A stretch of DNA of 64,000 bases from CAYXPR01 sp964467255. Its GTDB lineage: Bacteria; Pseudomonadota; Alphaproteobacteria; Rickettsiales; RGZB01. The notes under the pieces were generated by a model. It did not search any database. It was not told the DNA's origin and was given only the letters and a program-made list of their open reading frames with translations. The position numbers and the translations under genes were made by a program. Positions 1 through 8,534 of the stretch are shown piece after piece. The stretch lies in the NCBI GenBank assembly GCA_964467255.1, contig CAYXPR010000011.1, forward strand, positions 1 to 64,000, written 5' to 3'. Numbering within the stretch: position 1 is the first letter of the stretch; each line of letters starts with the position of its first letter.

Positions 1-1
1 G

Positions 2-346
2 CAGGGCAGTATTTTCCGCTTTAAAGACTCACCACAAACGATTGCCGATGGTGCGCGCACACTTTCACTGACGCCGCGGACATTTGAGGGCTTAAAAAAG
101 CTGGCTGGGATTATTGAGGTTCCGGAAGAGCCCATTATGTATTGGACGCAGTGGCTTTCGCATTTGTTGAAAGTAACGGTGGAGCCCACATCGGCCATGG
201 GGATGGCTGCGGCAGCATCATGGCTTAAAAACCAGAACGAAACGAAACGCGTGATGGTGATTCTTTCCGGCGGGAATATGTCCGCAGAAACCTATCAGCA
301 GATATGGCGTAATGATTTTTTAAGCAAAGTGCCAAGCCTTAACTAG
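2..346 (+). CDS. Threonine/serine dehydratase, C-terminal part
   Basis: This is the 3' end of a PLP-dependent beta-family lyase gene; its start lies left of the window and the frame is open from base 2. The visible 114 residues carry the TIADGAR motif found late in threonine dehydratases, followed by a VEPTSAMGMAAA segment and the glycine-rich ILSGGN motif that binds the cofactor phosphate in this family. There is no ACT-like regulatory domain after the catalytic part, so it resembles the short catabolic or serine racemase-like forms, not the long biosynthetic IlvA. The exact substrate (threonine, serine or hydroxyaspartate) cannot be decided. The gene ends in a CTAG shared with the convergent pilin-like gene. 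Confidence 0.8.
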   Translation, partial: QGSIFRFKDSPQTIADGARTLSLTPRTFEGLKKLAGIIEVPEEPIMYWTQWLSHLLKVTVEPTSAMGMAAAASWLKNQNETKRVMVILSGGNMSAETYQQIWRNDFLSKVPSLN

Positions 347-2196
347 GGGCGCCAGCAAATGCCGCCCAAGCTGCAAATAGCACCGGGGCAACAATCTGCA
401 TCGACAACGCAACTTTCAAATCCACCGGAGTAATTGATTGGTATGCAGCATTTGCCAGCCCCTGAGCAGGCCCCACTGCAGCATCCGGAGTTGGAGGTGC
501 AGTCGCCGCCCTTCGGCTGTGTGCCTGGCAAACACTGTGGTGGAGGCAGGGTGCAGGTTGCAAGGTCTGCAGCAATGCCCCACTTTGTAGCAAGATAGCG
601 CGCAACCCTTTCGCGGTCCCAGTCAGACAGCGGGGTGCTGTAGATAATAACCTCACCAATATCGCCCTCTAACGTGTGCACAGCAGCGTTATTCACATCG
701 AGATATTGTGCGCCAATGCGGATAGGAAGGTTGCCGGTGGGGATAAGGCTTTGCGTGCTATACACTTGGCTACCAAGGTCAGCGCAAGCTTGATAGAATT
801 TCATTAAGCCAAACAGCCAGTATGAACTATCATATTTTGCCGACCAGATTTTGGGCGCGTTAAAGTCATTCACCTGAAACGTTGCATCCACGCGCTTGAG
901 ATCGTCCGCGTGATCCTGCAGCCACAAGCCGCGGGTGATGTTATCAACGGTGCTGCCGAACCCCCAGCCATTGACCATCGTGCTGTTATCGGTGGTGCTG
1001 ACGCCGCGCCCCATAAACATTTTACGGTCTGGCGTGCCATCGGTGTTGGAGGTTGCAACAATGAATAAAGTGAGGTGCGCAGTATTGAGACTGGTATCGC
1101 CCACGGGCACGTCGATAGTGAGCGCGTTGCTCTCACCGCCGTTGAAGCGCACGGCGTTCAGAGTGAAGGTGCTTGTTTGGCCAGAAAACGCATTTTGCCC
1201 CGCGGGCACATAAAGAGGCATGTGTGCGGCATCGGTGCCGAGCGCATCGTTTGCAACGGCGTTGTTGTGCATGCTTGTTTTATCCTGCCAGCGGGTGACA
1301 CGATTATTCACATCACGCTGAATCGTTGTTTCTTCTGTGCCATCTAGCCACACCGCAAGGCCGCGGATATCCTGCGGTGAAAAATTAACGATTTCATCTG
1401 GCATCTCGGGGTCTTCTTGTTCTGACCAGATTAAGATGTCGTCAAAAATCATGGCATGGCCAGTGGTATCAAGCGGTGGGCGCGTAGCATAATAAAATAC
1501 TTCGTCCCACGGGTCAGTGATATCCATGTGGTGGTTTTCCTGCTCGCCGCCTTCGTAAAGACCCTCTGCGGGGCTTCTCTTGCGCATTGTGCCATTAAAC
1601 GGCCATGAACCCACGCCATTTTCGCCGTGGCTGATGGCAACGTAAGCGACGCGGCGCGAGAGCGGGCCAACGGCGGAGTTAACCTGAATCGTACCGTCGG
1701 TGGTGGCGGTGTAAGACTCACGGGTTGTAAGATTTTTGACAACGGCATAGGTGATGCGGTTGCCCCATTGGTCCATCATGTAAGAAGAGGGTAGCCCTAA
1801 CGCCTTGGTGGGTAGAACGCCGAGCAACACGGTTTGGAAATCGTAACCATAGGTTGATATTTTGAACAGCCCATTTACGGTGTCTTCTTCCCCTTCAAAG
1901 TCACAGATAGGTGAGCCCAGTGTTTCATTATTGTGTGGCACAAGCCCGCCTGCCGGGCAGGGATAAAAGCCGTAACGCTCCACGTGCTTGGTCAGCGCCA
2001 GCTTGATGTCTTCCATTTTGTCGTAGGTGGTGCTGAATTTACGAAGCTCTCTTTTGGCAACACTGATGATAAAGGCATTGGCAATGACAAAGGCTGCGAT
2101 GGCGAGGATGATGCTGAGTTCAATAATCGAGAATCCCGCCACTCGCGGTTTTAATACTCTGCCCTTACGGGGAATGCTGCGCGCGACCCTTCCCAT
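343..2196 (-). CDS. Pilin-like protein with lectin-like and cysteine-rich domains
   Basis: A 617-residue protein with a type IV prepilin N terminus: a basic leader ending in Gly21, then FSIIELSII with the conserved glutamate at mature position 5 and a hydrophobic helix to about residue 45. Residues 50-270 resemble a pilin head region with a PCPAGG segment. Residues about 280-540 look like a LamG/concanavalin-type jelly roll (AVWLDG, NALTIDV, IGEVIIYS, VARYLATKWG). The last 70 residues are very rich in cysteine, with CC pairs and GACSGAGKCC-type motifs, suggesting a small disulfide knot. It is much longer than a structural pilin, so I infer a tip adhesin or minor pilin exported by the neighbouring peptidase and secretin. 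The domain calls are by eye, without a search. Confidence 0.7.
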   Translation of the reverse strand: MGRVARSIPRKGRVLKPRVAGFSIIELSIILAIAAFVIANAFIISVAKRELRKFSTTYDKMEDIKLALTKHVERYGFYPCPAGGLVPHNNETLGSPICDFEGEEDTVNGLFKISTYGYDFQTVLLGVLPTKALGLPSSYMMDQWGNRITYAVVKNLTTRESYTATTDGTIQVNSAVGPLSRRVAYVAISHGENGVGSWPFNGTMRKRSPAEGLYEGGEQENHHMDITDPWDEVFYYATRPPLDTTGHAMIFDDILIWSEQEDPEMPDEIVNFSPQDIRGLAVWLDGTEETTIQRDVNNRVTRWQDKTSMHNNAVANDALGTDAAHMPLYVPAGQNAFSGQTSTFTLNAVRFNGGESNALTIDVPVGDTSLNTAHLTLFIVATSNTDGTPDRKMFMGRGVSTTDNSTMVNGWGFGSTVDNITRGLWLQDHADDLKRVDATFQVNDFNAPKIWSAKYDSSYWLFGLMKFYQACADLGSQVYSTQSLIPTGNLPIRIGAQYLDVNNAAVHTLEGDIGEVIIYSTPLSDWDRERVARYLATKWGIAADLATCTLPPPQCLPGTQPKGGDCTSNSGCCSGACSGAGKCCIPINYSGGFESCVVDADCCPGAICSLGGICWRP

Positions 2197-2297
2197 TCCG
2201 ACCCTTAAAATAAAATGTTGAATAATTATATTGCAGAAAGCAAAATTTGTCTAAATTATTCAACGGGATTGATGGTGCAATGTGGAAGTATTGCGGG

Positions 2298-2303
2298 TAT
2301 AAT
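2298..2303 (+). promoter_or_regulatory. Candidate -10 box for the pilD-secretin operon
   Basis: A TATAAT hexamer lies 26 bases before the ATG at 2330. The hexamer at the -35 distance (GTGCAA at 2275-2280) is a poor match, so activation may be needed. Transcription would begin near 2310, which argues against the in-frame TTG at 2312 as start codon and for the ATG at 2330. The 115-base gap also has to carry the promoter of the divergent pilin-like gene. Confidence 0.4.
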
Positions 2304-2329
2304 ACACCAAATTGGTGTTTGATGGGCGT

Positions 2330-3139
2330 ATGATTGAACCTGTGTGGCTAGAGCATGTGGCGGTGGTGTTGATCGGGCTTTTGTTCGGCAGCTTTTGCAC
2401 GCTTGCCAGCTATCGGTTGATTCATGAGGAGTCGGGAATTATTGCCGGGCGGTCGCGGTGTCCGAATTGCCATCATGTGCTGAATGTACTCGACCTTTTT
2501 CCCGTATTGTCGTGGATGATGCTAAAAGCGAAATGCCGATATTGCAATGTACGGGTGAGTGGAAAATACCCCCTCATCGAGCTTGTGCAGGCGGCGATGT
2601 TTTATGCGGTGTATTTGCAGTATGGCGTGAGCGTTGAGGCGGCGCTACTGATGGCGTTGTCGGTTGCGCTGCTGGTGATGATTGTTGTTGATTTTGAGTG
2701 CCTGATTATTCCTGACCCGCTCAATATCACGATTGCATGTATCGGCGTGCTCTATGCATTTTTGTACCGCGATGTTTTTGTGGCAGGAGCAGGCGCTGCA
2801 ATTGGTGCGGTGAGTAGCCTTGCGTTGCGCTGGATTTTTACGCAGTGGAAAAAAGTAGAAGCGCTCGGATTGGGTGACGTAAAATTCATTGCGGCGGCGG
2901 GGATTTTTTTAGGCGTGGATTTATTTATAGCTTTCTTTTTTCTGGCGGGTGTGATAGGCGTAGTAACAGCAGTTTTGTGGGGATTTGCTGGTAGGGGTCG
3001 GCACTTTCCATTTGGTCCTGCGCTCGCACTTTCGCTCTTTGTGTGTGTGCTTTTCCCGGAGCTGCAAGGGATGTTGAGGGAACAGGTGACGGAAATACTG
3101 GTTGAGTATATGATGCCTGTTAACGAAGTGTACGAATGA
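2330..3139 (+). CDS. pilD: Prepilin peptidase / N-methyltransferase (type IV, A24)
   Basis: An inner-membrane aspartyl protease that cleaves prepilin leaders after glycine and methylates the new N terminus. The N-terminal domain carries the FGSF motif and two zinc-binding cysteine pairs (CPNC and CRYC) typical of the bifunctional enzyme. Two catalytic aspartates are visible: one in the VVDFECLIIPD segment and one in LGLGDVKF, the family GxGD signature. About seven hydrophobic segments follow. I chose ATG 2330 (269 residues) because a -10 box lies close upstream; TTG 2312 would add six residues. The stop overlaps the start of the secretin gene in ATGA, so the two are probably translationally coupled. 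The divergent pilin-like protein is a likely substrate. Confidence 0.9.
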   Translation: MIEPVWLEHVAVVLIGLLFGSFCTLASYRLIHEESGIIAGRSRCPNCHHVLNVLDLFPVLSWMMLKAKCRYCNVRVSGKYPLIELVQAAMFYAVYLQYGVSVEAALLMALSVALLVMIVVDFECLIIPDPLNITIACIGVLYAFLYRDVFVAGAGAAIGAVSSLALRWIFTQWKKVEALGLGDVKFIAAAGIFLGVDLFIAFFFLAGVIGVVTAVLWGFAGRGRHFPFGPALALSLFVCVLFPELQGMLREQVTEILVEYMMPVNEVYE

Positions 3140-5085
3140 AACAACGTTCCATCCAAGTCAGCGTCTTATCGAAATTTTTGGCCTGTGCGCCGCGCCGTCT
3201 GAAGCGCGCCGCTGTTGTTTTTTCTACGGTGATTGCAGTTCATCTGCTTGCTTCATGCAACGTGCCCACGCTGGAGCAAGATGCGAAGAACGCTGCGCGC
3301 CAAGCAAAAGACGTTGCAGAAGATACGTATGATACCGCGAAGAAAAAAGTAGATCAGACCTTTGACCCTGAAACAAACGACCTGATTGACCCGAATCTGG
3401 GTCTGTCGCGCGAAGATTATCGCCGCGAAATGATTAAACCCGGCACTCCGACTGTTGAAGACAATCCACCGGATCCGATTTTGCCGGACGTGTCGCAGTT
3501 GTTGGTTGCCCCACGCCCGCCCGTAATTGGGCAGGATAAATTGGTGACGCTTTCAGTGACGGAAGACGTTCCGCTCAAAGAAGTGCTGATTGAGCTCGCC
3601 CGCCGTGCGGATGTGGATGTGGAAGTGGACCCTGGTATTTCCGGCGGTATTATTTTCCGTGCGAAAGACAAACCGTTTTCTGAAGTACTGGAGCGCATTT
3701 GCGAGCTGGCGGGTTTGCGTTATTCCATCAAAAATGGTGTACTGAAAGTCGAACGTGATTCGGCCTATATCGTGAACTATAACGTGGACATTCTGAACCT
3801 CACCCGCTCTAGCACGGGTTCGGTGAATATTTCTACGCAGGTGCTGAGTGCTGTGGCGGGTGCTGGTAGCGGCGGCGGCGGTGCTAACGCATTTTCGACG
3901 GGCTCAAGCAACAGCCTGAGTTCTTCGTCGGACGGCAATGTGTGGGCCGAGGTAGAAAAGGCGGTGCAGAAGATTTTGGATAGTTACAAAGGTGCTCCGG
4001 GAACACTGGCGCAAGGTGCCGGGGCTTCGGCGGATGCAGCATTGAATGACGTGCTTGGTCAACCGCCTGCGGGCGCTCCCCGTGGTGCTGCACCTGCGGC
4101 TGCGGGCGGCAGTGCGATACTTTCGGTAAACAAGCAGTCTGGCATTGTGAGTGTTTTGGCAACAGAGAAGCAACATAAGGCCATTAAGCAATATCTCGAG
4201 CGCGTGACGGAATCGCAGGCTTCGCAAGTGCTGATTGAAGCAAAAATCGTTGAAGTGGCTTTGAATGACAGGTACCGGAGCGGCGTTCGCTGGGACCTGA
4301 TTAATAAACGCTTTACTGACTTCAACATAAAAAGCGGCTTTACCAGTACAACGGGTGCGCTCGGTAATCAGGTGTTGCAGTTTACCACGCTGCCTTCTGA
4401 GATTTTTGGGATTGACGATGTGTCGCTTGAAACAGCTGTTTCGCTTATTCAGGAATTTGGCGTAACGCGGACACTCTCCAGCCCGCGTATTAATGCGATG
4501 AATAACCAGCAAGCCGTGCTGACGTTCGCTGAAAATTTTGTGTATTTCGACCTTGATGTGCAAGAACAGCAGATTGGCACGGGGGATACGAGAGAGACCA
4601 ATCTCACGGTGCAAAGTAACGTGCGCACGGTGCCAATTGGCGTAATTCTGACATTGCAGCCAACGATTGACCTGAAAAAAGGCGAGGTGGTGATGAATAT
4701 CCGTCCGACACTTTCGCGTATCACGGAGAGTGTGTCGGACCCTGGTGTGGCGCTACTTGCTGCGCGAACAAATAGCAACATCACCAGCTCGGTACCGATT
4801 GTGGAAGTCCGTGAAATTGACTCGATATTGCGTATCAAGAGTGGGCAAGTAATGGTCATAGGCGGCTTGATGACAGAAAAATCTGTCAACCAGGATACGG
4901 GCGTTCCAGGCCTGCAGAGCGTGCCTTACATCGGCAACATTTTCAAGAGCGTGGACAAGCAAAATGAAGTGGTAGAGACCGTGATTTTTATCAAGGCCAC
5001 GATTGTGCCATCGCAAGGCGTGGCACGTGAAGATAAAGAGCTGTATCGTAAATTTACAAACGATCGCCGGCCGCTGACCTTCTAA
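3136..5085 (+). CDS. Outer-membrane secretin, lipoprotein form (PilQ/MshL/GspD-like)
   Basis: A 649-residue secretin that would form the outer-membrane gate of a pilus or type II secretion machine. The N terminus is basic, then hydrophobic, and ends in the lipobox LLASC, so the protein is probably lipidated and may reach the outer membrane without a pilotin. Residues about 120-200 form a secretin/TonB short N-terminal domain. A low-complexity linker rich in Gly, Ser and Ala (about 235-325) precedes an N1-like domain, and the C-terminal secretin core includes the VPxxGNIF-type motif near residue 610 and a beta-rich end. The gene overlaps pilD by four bases. No assembly ATPase or inner-membrane platform gene is in the window, so the system must be completed elsewhere. 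Confidence 0.85.
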   Translation: MKQRSIQVSVLSKFLACAPRRLKRAAVVFSTVIAVHLLASCNVPTLEQDAKNAARQAKDVAEDTYDTAKKKVDQTFDPETNDLIDPNLGLSREDYRREMIKPGTPTVEDNPPDPILPDVSQLLVAPRPPVIGQDKLVTLSVTEDVPLKEVLIELARRADVDVEVDPGISGGIIFRAKDKPFSEVLERICELAGLRYSIKNGVLKVERDSAYIVNYNVDILNLTRSSTGSVNISTQVLSAVAGAGSGGGGANAFSTGSSNSLSSSSDGNVWAEVEKAVQKILDSYKGAPGTLAQGAGASADAALNDVLGQPPAGAPRGAAPAAAGGSAILSVNKQSGIVSVLATEKQHKAIKQYLERVTESQASQVLIEAKIVEVALNDRYRSGVRWDLINKRFTDFNIKSGFTSTTGALGNQVLQFTTLPSEIFGIDDVSLETAVSLIQEFGVTRTLSSPRINAMNNQQAVLTFAENFVYFDLDVQEQQIGTGDTRETNLTVQSNVRTVPIGVILTLQPTIDLKKGEVVMNIRPTLSRITESVSDPGVALLAARTNSNITSSVPIVEVREIDSILRIKSGQVMVIGGLMTEKSVNQDTGVPGLQSVPYIGNIFKSVDKQNEVVETVIFIKATIVPSQGVAREDKELYRKFTNDRRPLTF

Positions 5086-5099
5086 CCACGAGGCAGGAT

Positions 5100-5879
5100 A
5101 TGCTTACTACCATCCGTTATATTTTACTAACTGCGCGCCGCGACTGGTTCTTTTTGGGGCTGGTGGGGGCGATTGCTCTTGCAGCGTCTGTTTCATATTT
5201 TCTCGGAGGTACGGCCCTTGTAGAGCAAGGCCAGATGGCGCTGACCTATATGGCCGGCGCTGCCCGCGTGATTGTGAATCTGGGGCTTGTGGTTTTTGTG
5301 TGTTTTCATGTGCGCCGCGCGTTTGAGAACAGAGAAATAGAAGTGATGCTCACCCGCCCGATTTCACGCACAGCCTTCATTTTTTCATACTGGACGGGTT
5401 TTTCCGTTTTAGCACTGGCGCTGAACCTACTGGTGATTGCAATGCTGGGCACAATTTTAAAGCCCAACATTGAGGGGCTGATGTTTTGGGGCGCCAGCAT
5501 GATACTTGAAACACTGCTAGTGATAGCCTTTGCGCTGGCCTGTTCGTTGATATTACAGAGCGCCGTTCTTTCCGTGATGGTGACATGCGGGTTTTATCTC
5601 ATCGCCCGTATGATGGGCTTTTTTACGGCAGTGATGGTGAAGGCGCCCTTGCCCGAATTTGGGCTCACCTGGGTGCTGCGCACGGCAATGGAAACGGTTT
5701 CGGTGGCGCTGCCACGCCTTGATTTGTATGGCAAAACAAAATGGCTGGTCTATGGCGTGGATAACGATGCCGCATTGTGGGTATTCCAAATAGTGCCGAT
5801 TTTCCTGATGCAGTCCGTGGTGTATATTCCGCTGTTGCTGCTGATGGCGTCGTTTGACTTTAAGCGCAGGCAGTTCTGA
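5100..5879 (+). CDS. ABC-2 type permease-like membrane protein
   Basis: A 259-residue integral membrane protein with about six hydrophobic segments and short loops, in the pattern of ABC-2 transporter permeases. The segment VMLTRPISRTAFIFSYW after the second membrane helix matches the cytoplasmic coupling region of such permeases (the LLSRPISR-type sequence). No ATPase gene lies next to it, so its partner must be encoded elsewhere. It starts 14 bases after the secretin stop, with GAGGCAGGATATG as ribosome site, so it may be cotranscribed with the secretin genes. It is followed two bases later by a TPR-like protein gene. The substrate is unknown. Confidence 0.6.
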   Translation: MLTTIRYILLTARRDWFFLGLVGAIALAASVSYFLGGTALVEQGQMALTYMAGAARVIVNLGLVVFVCFHVRRAFENREIEVMLTRPISRTAFIFSYWTGFSVLALALNLLVIAMLGTILKPNIEGLMFWGASMILETLLVIAFALACSLILQSAVLSVMVTCGFYLIARMMGFFTAVMVKAPLPEFGLTWVLRTAMETVSVALPRLDLYGKTKWLVYGVDNDAALWVFQIVPIFLMQSVVYIPLLLLMASFDFKRRQF

Positions 5880-5880
5880 T

Positions 5881-6621
5881 ATGCTGCGCGCCTTACGCAA
5901 GGATTGGGCGTTCTTTGTTTTTCTTCTGCTGCAAATTGGCACGTGGCTAGTATTAAGGCAGGCCAGTCCGGACTTTTCCATCGTGCCGGAACCGCCCACC
6001 GAAACCACCGTGAAAGCGACCTCGTTTGGTGATGAGGAAATGTATTTCCGCCTGTTGGCCTACCAGATTCAAAATGCAGGTGATAGCTATGGCCGCATCA
6101 CGCCGCTGAAGGATTACAATTATAAAAAATTGTATCAGTGGTGGGTGCTACTAGATATGCTGAATAGCCGCTCTCACTTTGTGCCTGCACTGGTGGCCTA
6201 TTACTATAGCAACACCCAACACAGGCCAGATTTATACTACGTGATTGATTACCTTGAGCAGCATGCGGATGCAGACCCGGTGCCGAACTGGTGGTGGTAT
6301 GCGCAAGCATCGTTTATTGCCAATTATAAATTACACAATAAGCCGCTTGCGCTGAAGATTTCAGAGAAGCTGGCTAAAGTAGAAAATCCGGATATGCCAA
6401 TCTGGACTCGCCAATTGCCCGCCTTCATTCTGGCAGATATGGGGCAATTAGAGCAGTCGGCGGTGATTATTGAAACGCTGCTCAAAGAATATGAGGCAAA
6501 GGGCACGCTCAATGAAGGTGAAATCAACTTCATGAATTATTACATCAACGAGCAGCTTGATGCGATAAAGGCCCGTAGCCAGCAGCAGGGTGCCGGCGCG
6601 CCAGAGAGAACGCATGAATAA
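5881..6621 (+). CDS. Membrane-anchored helical-repeat protein, unknown function
   Basis: A 246-residue protein with one N-terminal membrane segment (FFVFLLLQIGTWLVL) and a soluble, aromatic-rich remainder of helical pairs that resembles TPR repeats (for example the paired helices around YAQASFIANYKL and LALKISEKLAKV). I prefer ATG 5881 over the upstream in-frame ATG at 5854, because it follows the permease stop directly and gives the short basic N terminus expected before a membrane anchor. The gene is tightly linked to the permease before it and overlaps the AraC-type regulator after it by eight bases. It may be an accessory subunit of the transporter. I do not recognise a named family. Confidence 0.55.
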   Translation: MLRALRKDWAFFVFLLLQIGTWLVLRQASPDFSIVPEPPTETTVKATSFGDEEMYFRLLAYQIQNAGDSYGRITPLKDYNYKKLYQWWVLLDMLNSRSHFVPALVAYYYSNTQHRPDLYYVIDYLEQHADADPVPNWWWYAQASFIANYKLHNKPLALKISEKLAKVENPDMPIWTRQLPAFILADMGQLEQSAVIIETLLKEYEAKGTLNEGEINFMNYYINEQLDAIKARSQQQGAGAPERTHE

Positions 6622-7720
6622 CATCGTGCTTTCTGCCACTCAGGCCTTTCAGCTCGCGGCGATTGGCCCGTGTTTGTTTATTGCCATTTTGCTGCTTTTA
6701 TCGATCCGCAACGTCCGTCATACGTTTTTGCCTGCGATCTATTTTATTGCGTTGAGCAGCACGTTTCTAATTCCGCTGGTGAAAACCGTATTTGGCGCAT
6801 CAGAAGGTGGTGTGTTTTATGGCGCGCTGCTGCTACTGGAAAACATGCTGCCGGAGCTTAGCTTTCTGCTGATTATTCAGTTTGCCACCGGCGCAAGGCC
6901 GAAGCCAGTCTTCTGGCTGGTGCTGGCGATTCCGCTGATTGGCGGTAGCCCATTTATCTATTTGATGCTGAACGGCCGCGATGTGTGCATGGCCGACGAT
7001 GTGTGTTACCAGACGGCATATTTGCTCAAACTCTACCGTGTGCTTGGCGCCAGCCTTATCTTTATGCTGCTGGTGTTTTTTATCAGCCGCAGCCTGCTCC
7101 ATATCAGCCATCAGGACCCACGGAAACGTACCAAATACTGGCTGATTATTACGCTGATACTTTTTAACATTATCCAGCTGGCGGTGGATTTGTTTGAAAT
7201 TGCTGGCAGTGTGTTGGAAAAAGATGCCGTGTTTGTTCGCACCATGGTGTCGGTCACATTTGTGTATCTGGTGCTTTCTTCCGTGTTCCGAGTGTTTTCG
7301 GAGAGTTTTGGCTTGAAGCCGATTCAGATAACGCCGCGCTTATTTACGCTGAAAGACCAAGACATTGTGGACAAGGTAGAAAGCCTTCTGCGTGACGTGA
7401 AACCGTATCGGAAAATTGGCTTTAAGCGCCGGACCATGTCTGACATGGTGGGTGTGAAGGAGCATCAGCTCTCCAAAGCCATTAACCAGAAATACGGTAA
7501 GAGTTTTAGCGAACTGATGAACGAATATCGCATTCGCGAAGCGCAAATGCTTTTGGTTGAGAAAAATGATCCGGTCACCGCTATTTCGTATGACACAGGC
7601 TTTTCAAGCATTGCATCTTTTAATCGGGTGTTTAAACAGTATACGGGGCTTTCACCCACAGCGTATCGCAGCAGCCAGCGCAAGTTAAAGCAGACGCCGG
7701 CTCCAGATAAAACCAAATAA
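6614..7720 (+). CDS. AraC-family regulator with multi-pass membrane domain
   Basis: A 368-residue protein whose first 235 residues hold about seven hydrophobic helices and whose last 110 residues are an AraC/XylS double helix-turn-helix. The second HTH shows the usual ISYDTGFSSIASFNRVFKQYTGLSPTAYR signature, here quoted in pieces: ISYDTGF, then FNRVFKQYTG, then SPTAYR. Membrane-integrated AraC proteins are known but uncommon; they presumably sense a signal in the membrane and bind DNA while anchored. The start at 6614 overlaps the previous gene by eight bases, so it is cotranscribed with the permease and TPR-like protein and may regulate them. No operator can be assigned. It converges on panB with one base between stop codons. 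Confidence 0.8.
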   Translation: MNNIVLSATQAFQLAAIGPCLFIAILLLLSIRNVRHTFLPAIYFIALSSTFLIPLVKTVFGASEGGVFYGALLLLENMLPELSFLLIIQFATGARPKPVFWLVLAIPLIGGSPFIYLMLNGRDVCMADDVCYQTAYLLKLYRVLGASLIFMLLVFFISRSLLHISHQDPRKRTKYWLIITLILFNIIQLAVDLFEIAGSVLEKDAVFVRTMVSVTFVYLVLSSVFRVFSESFGLKPIQITPRLFTLKDQDIVDKVESLLRDVKPYRKIGFKRRTMSDMVGVKEHQLSKAINQKYGKSFSELMNEYRIREAQMLLVEKNDPVTAISYDTGFSSIASFNRVFKQYTGLSPTAYRSSQRKLKQTPAPDKTK

Positions 7721-7721
7721 G

Positions 7722-8528
7722 CTATTTCTTTTTGCCGGTGAAAAGCTGGGCGCTTCCCGGGAAGGTGCCCGCGCGCACATCTTTGGCATAAGAAGCTGCT
7801 GCCTTGCTGACGGTATCGGCGAGGTTTGCATAACGCTTCACGAAGCGTGGCGTGGTTTCAAACAGACCGAGCATGTCTTCCGTTACCAGCACTTGTCCAT
7901 CGCATGCGGCAGAAGCACCAATGCCGATGGTGGGGATGGTAGTTTTCTCAGATATTTTTCTGGCCAACGGCTCAAACATACCCTCTAGCACCACGCTGAA
8001 GGCACCAGCTTTTGCCACCGCCTGCGCGTCAGCCAGCAATTTCTTTTGTTCAGTGGGGGTCTTGCCGTGGTAGTGATAACCGCCCGCGCGGTGAACCGAT
8101 TGGGGCTCAAGCCCGATATGCCCCATGACGGGGATGCCGCGCTCGGTAAGGTAACGAATCGTTTTCGCCATGACGGTGCCGCCTTCCAGCTTTACCGCAT
8201 GGCAGCCGGATGCTTTGAGCAACCACGAAGCATTTTTAAAGGCTTGCTGCGCGGAAACCTGATAACTGCCAAACGGCATGTCTACCACCACGAGCGCTTT
8301 GGAAGAGCCACGCACCACCGCTGCAGCATGCTGCGCCATCATGCGGAGCGAGACAGGCAGGGTGGAATCCATACCATATAACACCATGCCGAGCGAATCG
8401 CCCACCAGCAAAATGTCGGCGTGCGCGTCAAGAATGCGGGCATAAGGCGTGGTGTAGCAGGTGAGGCAGACGATTTTATCGCCACCCTTACGTTTTAATA
8501 TTGCCGGTGCGGTGATGCGCTTGGACAT
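7722..8528 (-). CDS. panB: 3-methyl-2-oxobutanoate hydroxymethyltransferase
   Basis: PanB transfers a hydroxymethyl group from methylenetetrahydrofolate to 2-oxoisovalerate, giving ketopantoate, the first committed step of pantothenate and coenzyme A synthesis. The 268-residue length is normal. Visible family motifs are LTCYTTPYARILD near the N terminus, the metal-binding VGDSLGMVLYG, the VKLEGG segment with its catalytic-site glutamate region, GHIGLEPQSV, and IGIGASAACDGQVLV. The gene lies six bases downstream of the histidine kinase gene on the same strand, so the two probably share a transcript. No panC is in the window. Confidence 0.95.
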   Translation of the reverse strand: MSKRITAPAILKRKGGDKIVCLTCYTTPYARILDAHADILLVGDSLGMVLYGMDSTLPVSLRMMAQHAAAVVRGSSKALVVVDMPFGSYQVSAQQAFKNASWLLKASGCHAVKLEGGTVMAKTIRYLTERGIPVMGHIGLEPQSVHRAGGYHYHGKTPTEQKKLLADAQAVAKAGAFSVVLEGMFEPLARKISEKTTIPTIGIGASAACDGQVLVTEDMLGLFETTPRFVKRYANLADTVSKAAASYAKDVRAGTFPGSAQLFTGKKK

Positions 8529-8534
8529 AGCGGT

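Noticed and set aside
3904..4614. A 236-codon minus-strand frame inside the secretin gene
   Set aside because: It is a shadow of the secretin reading frame with unlikely composition.
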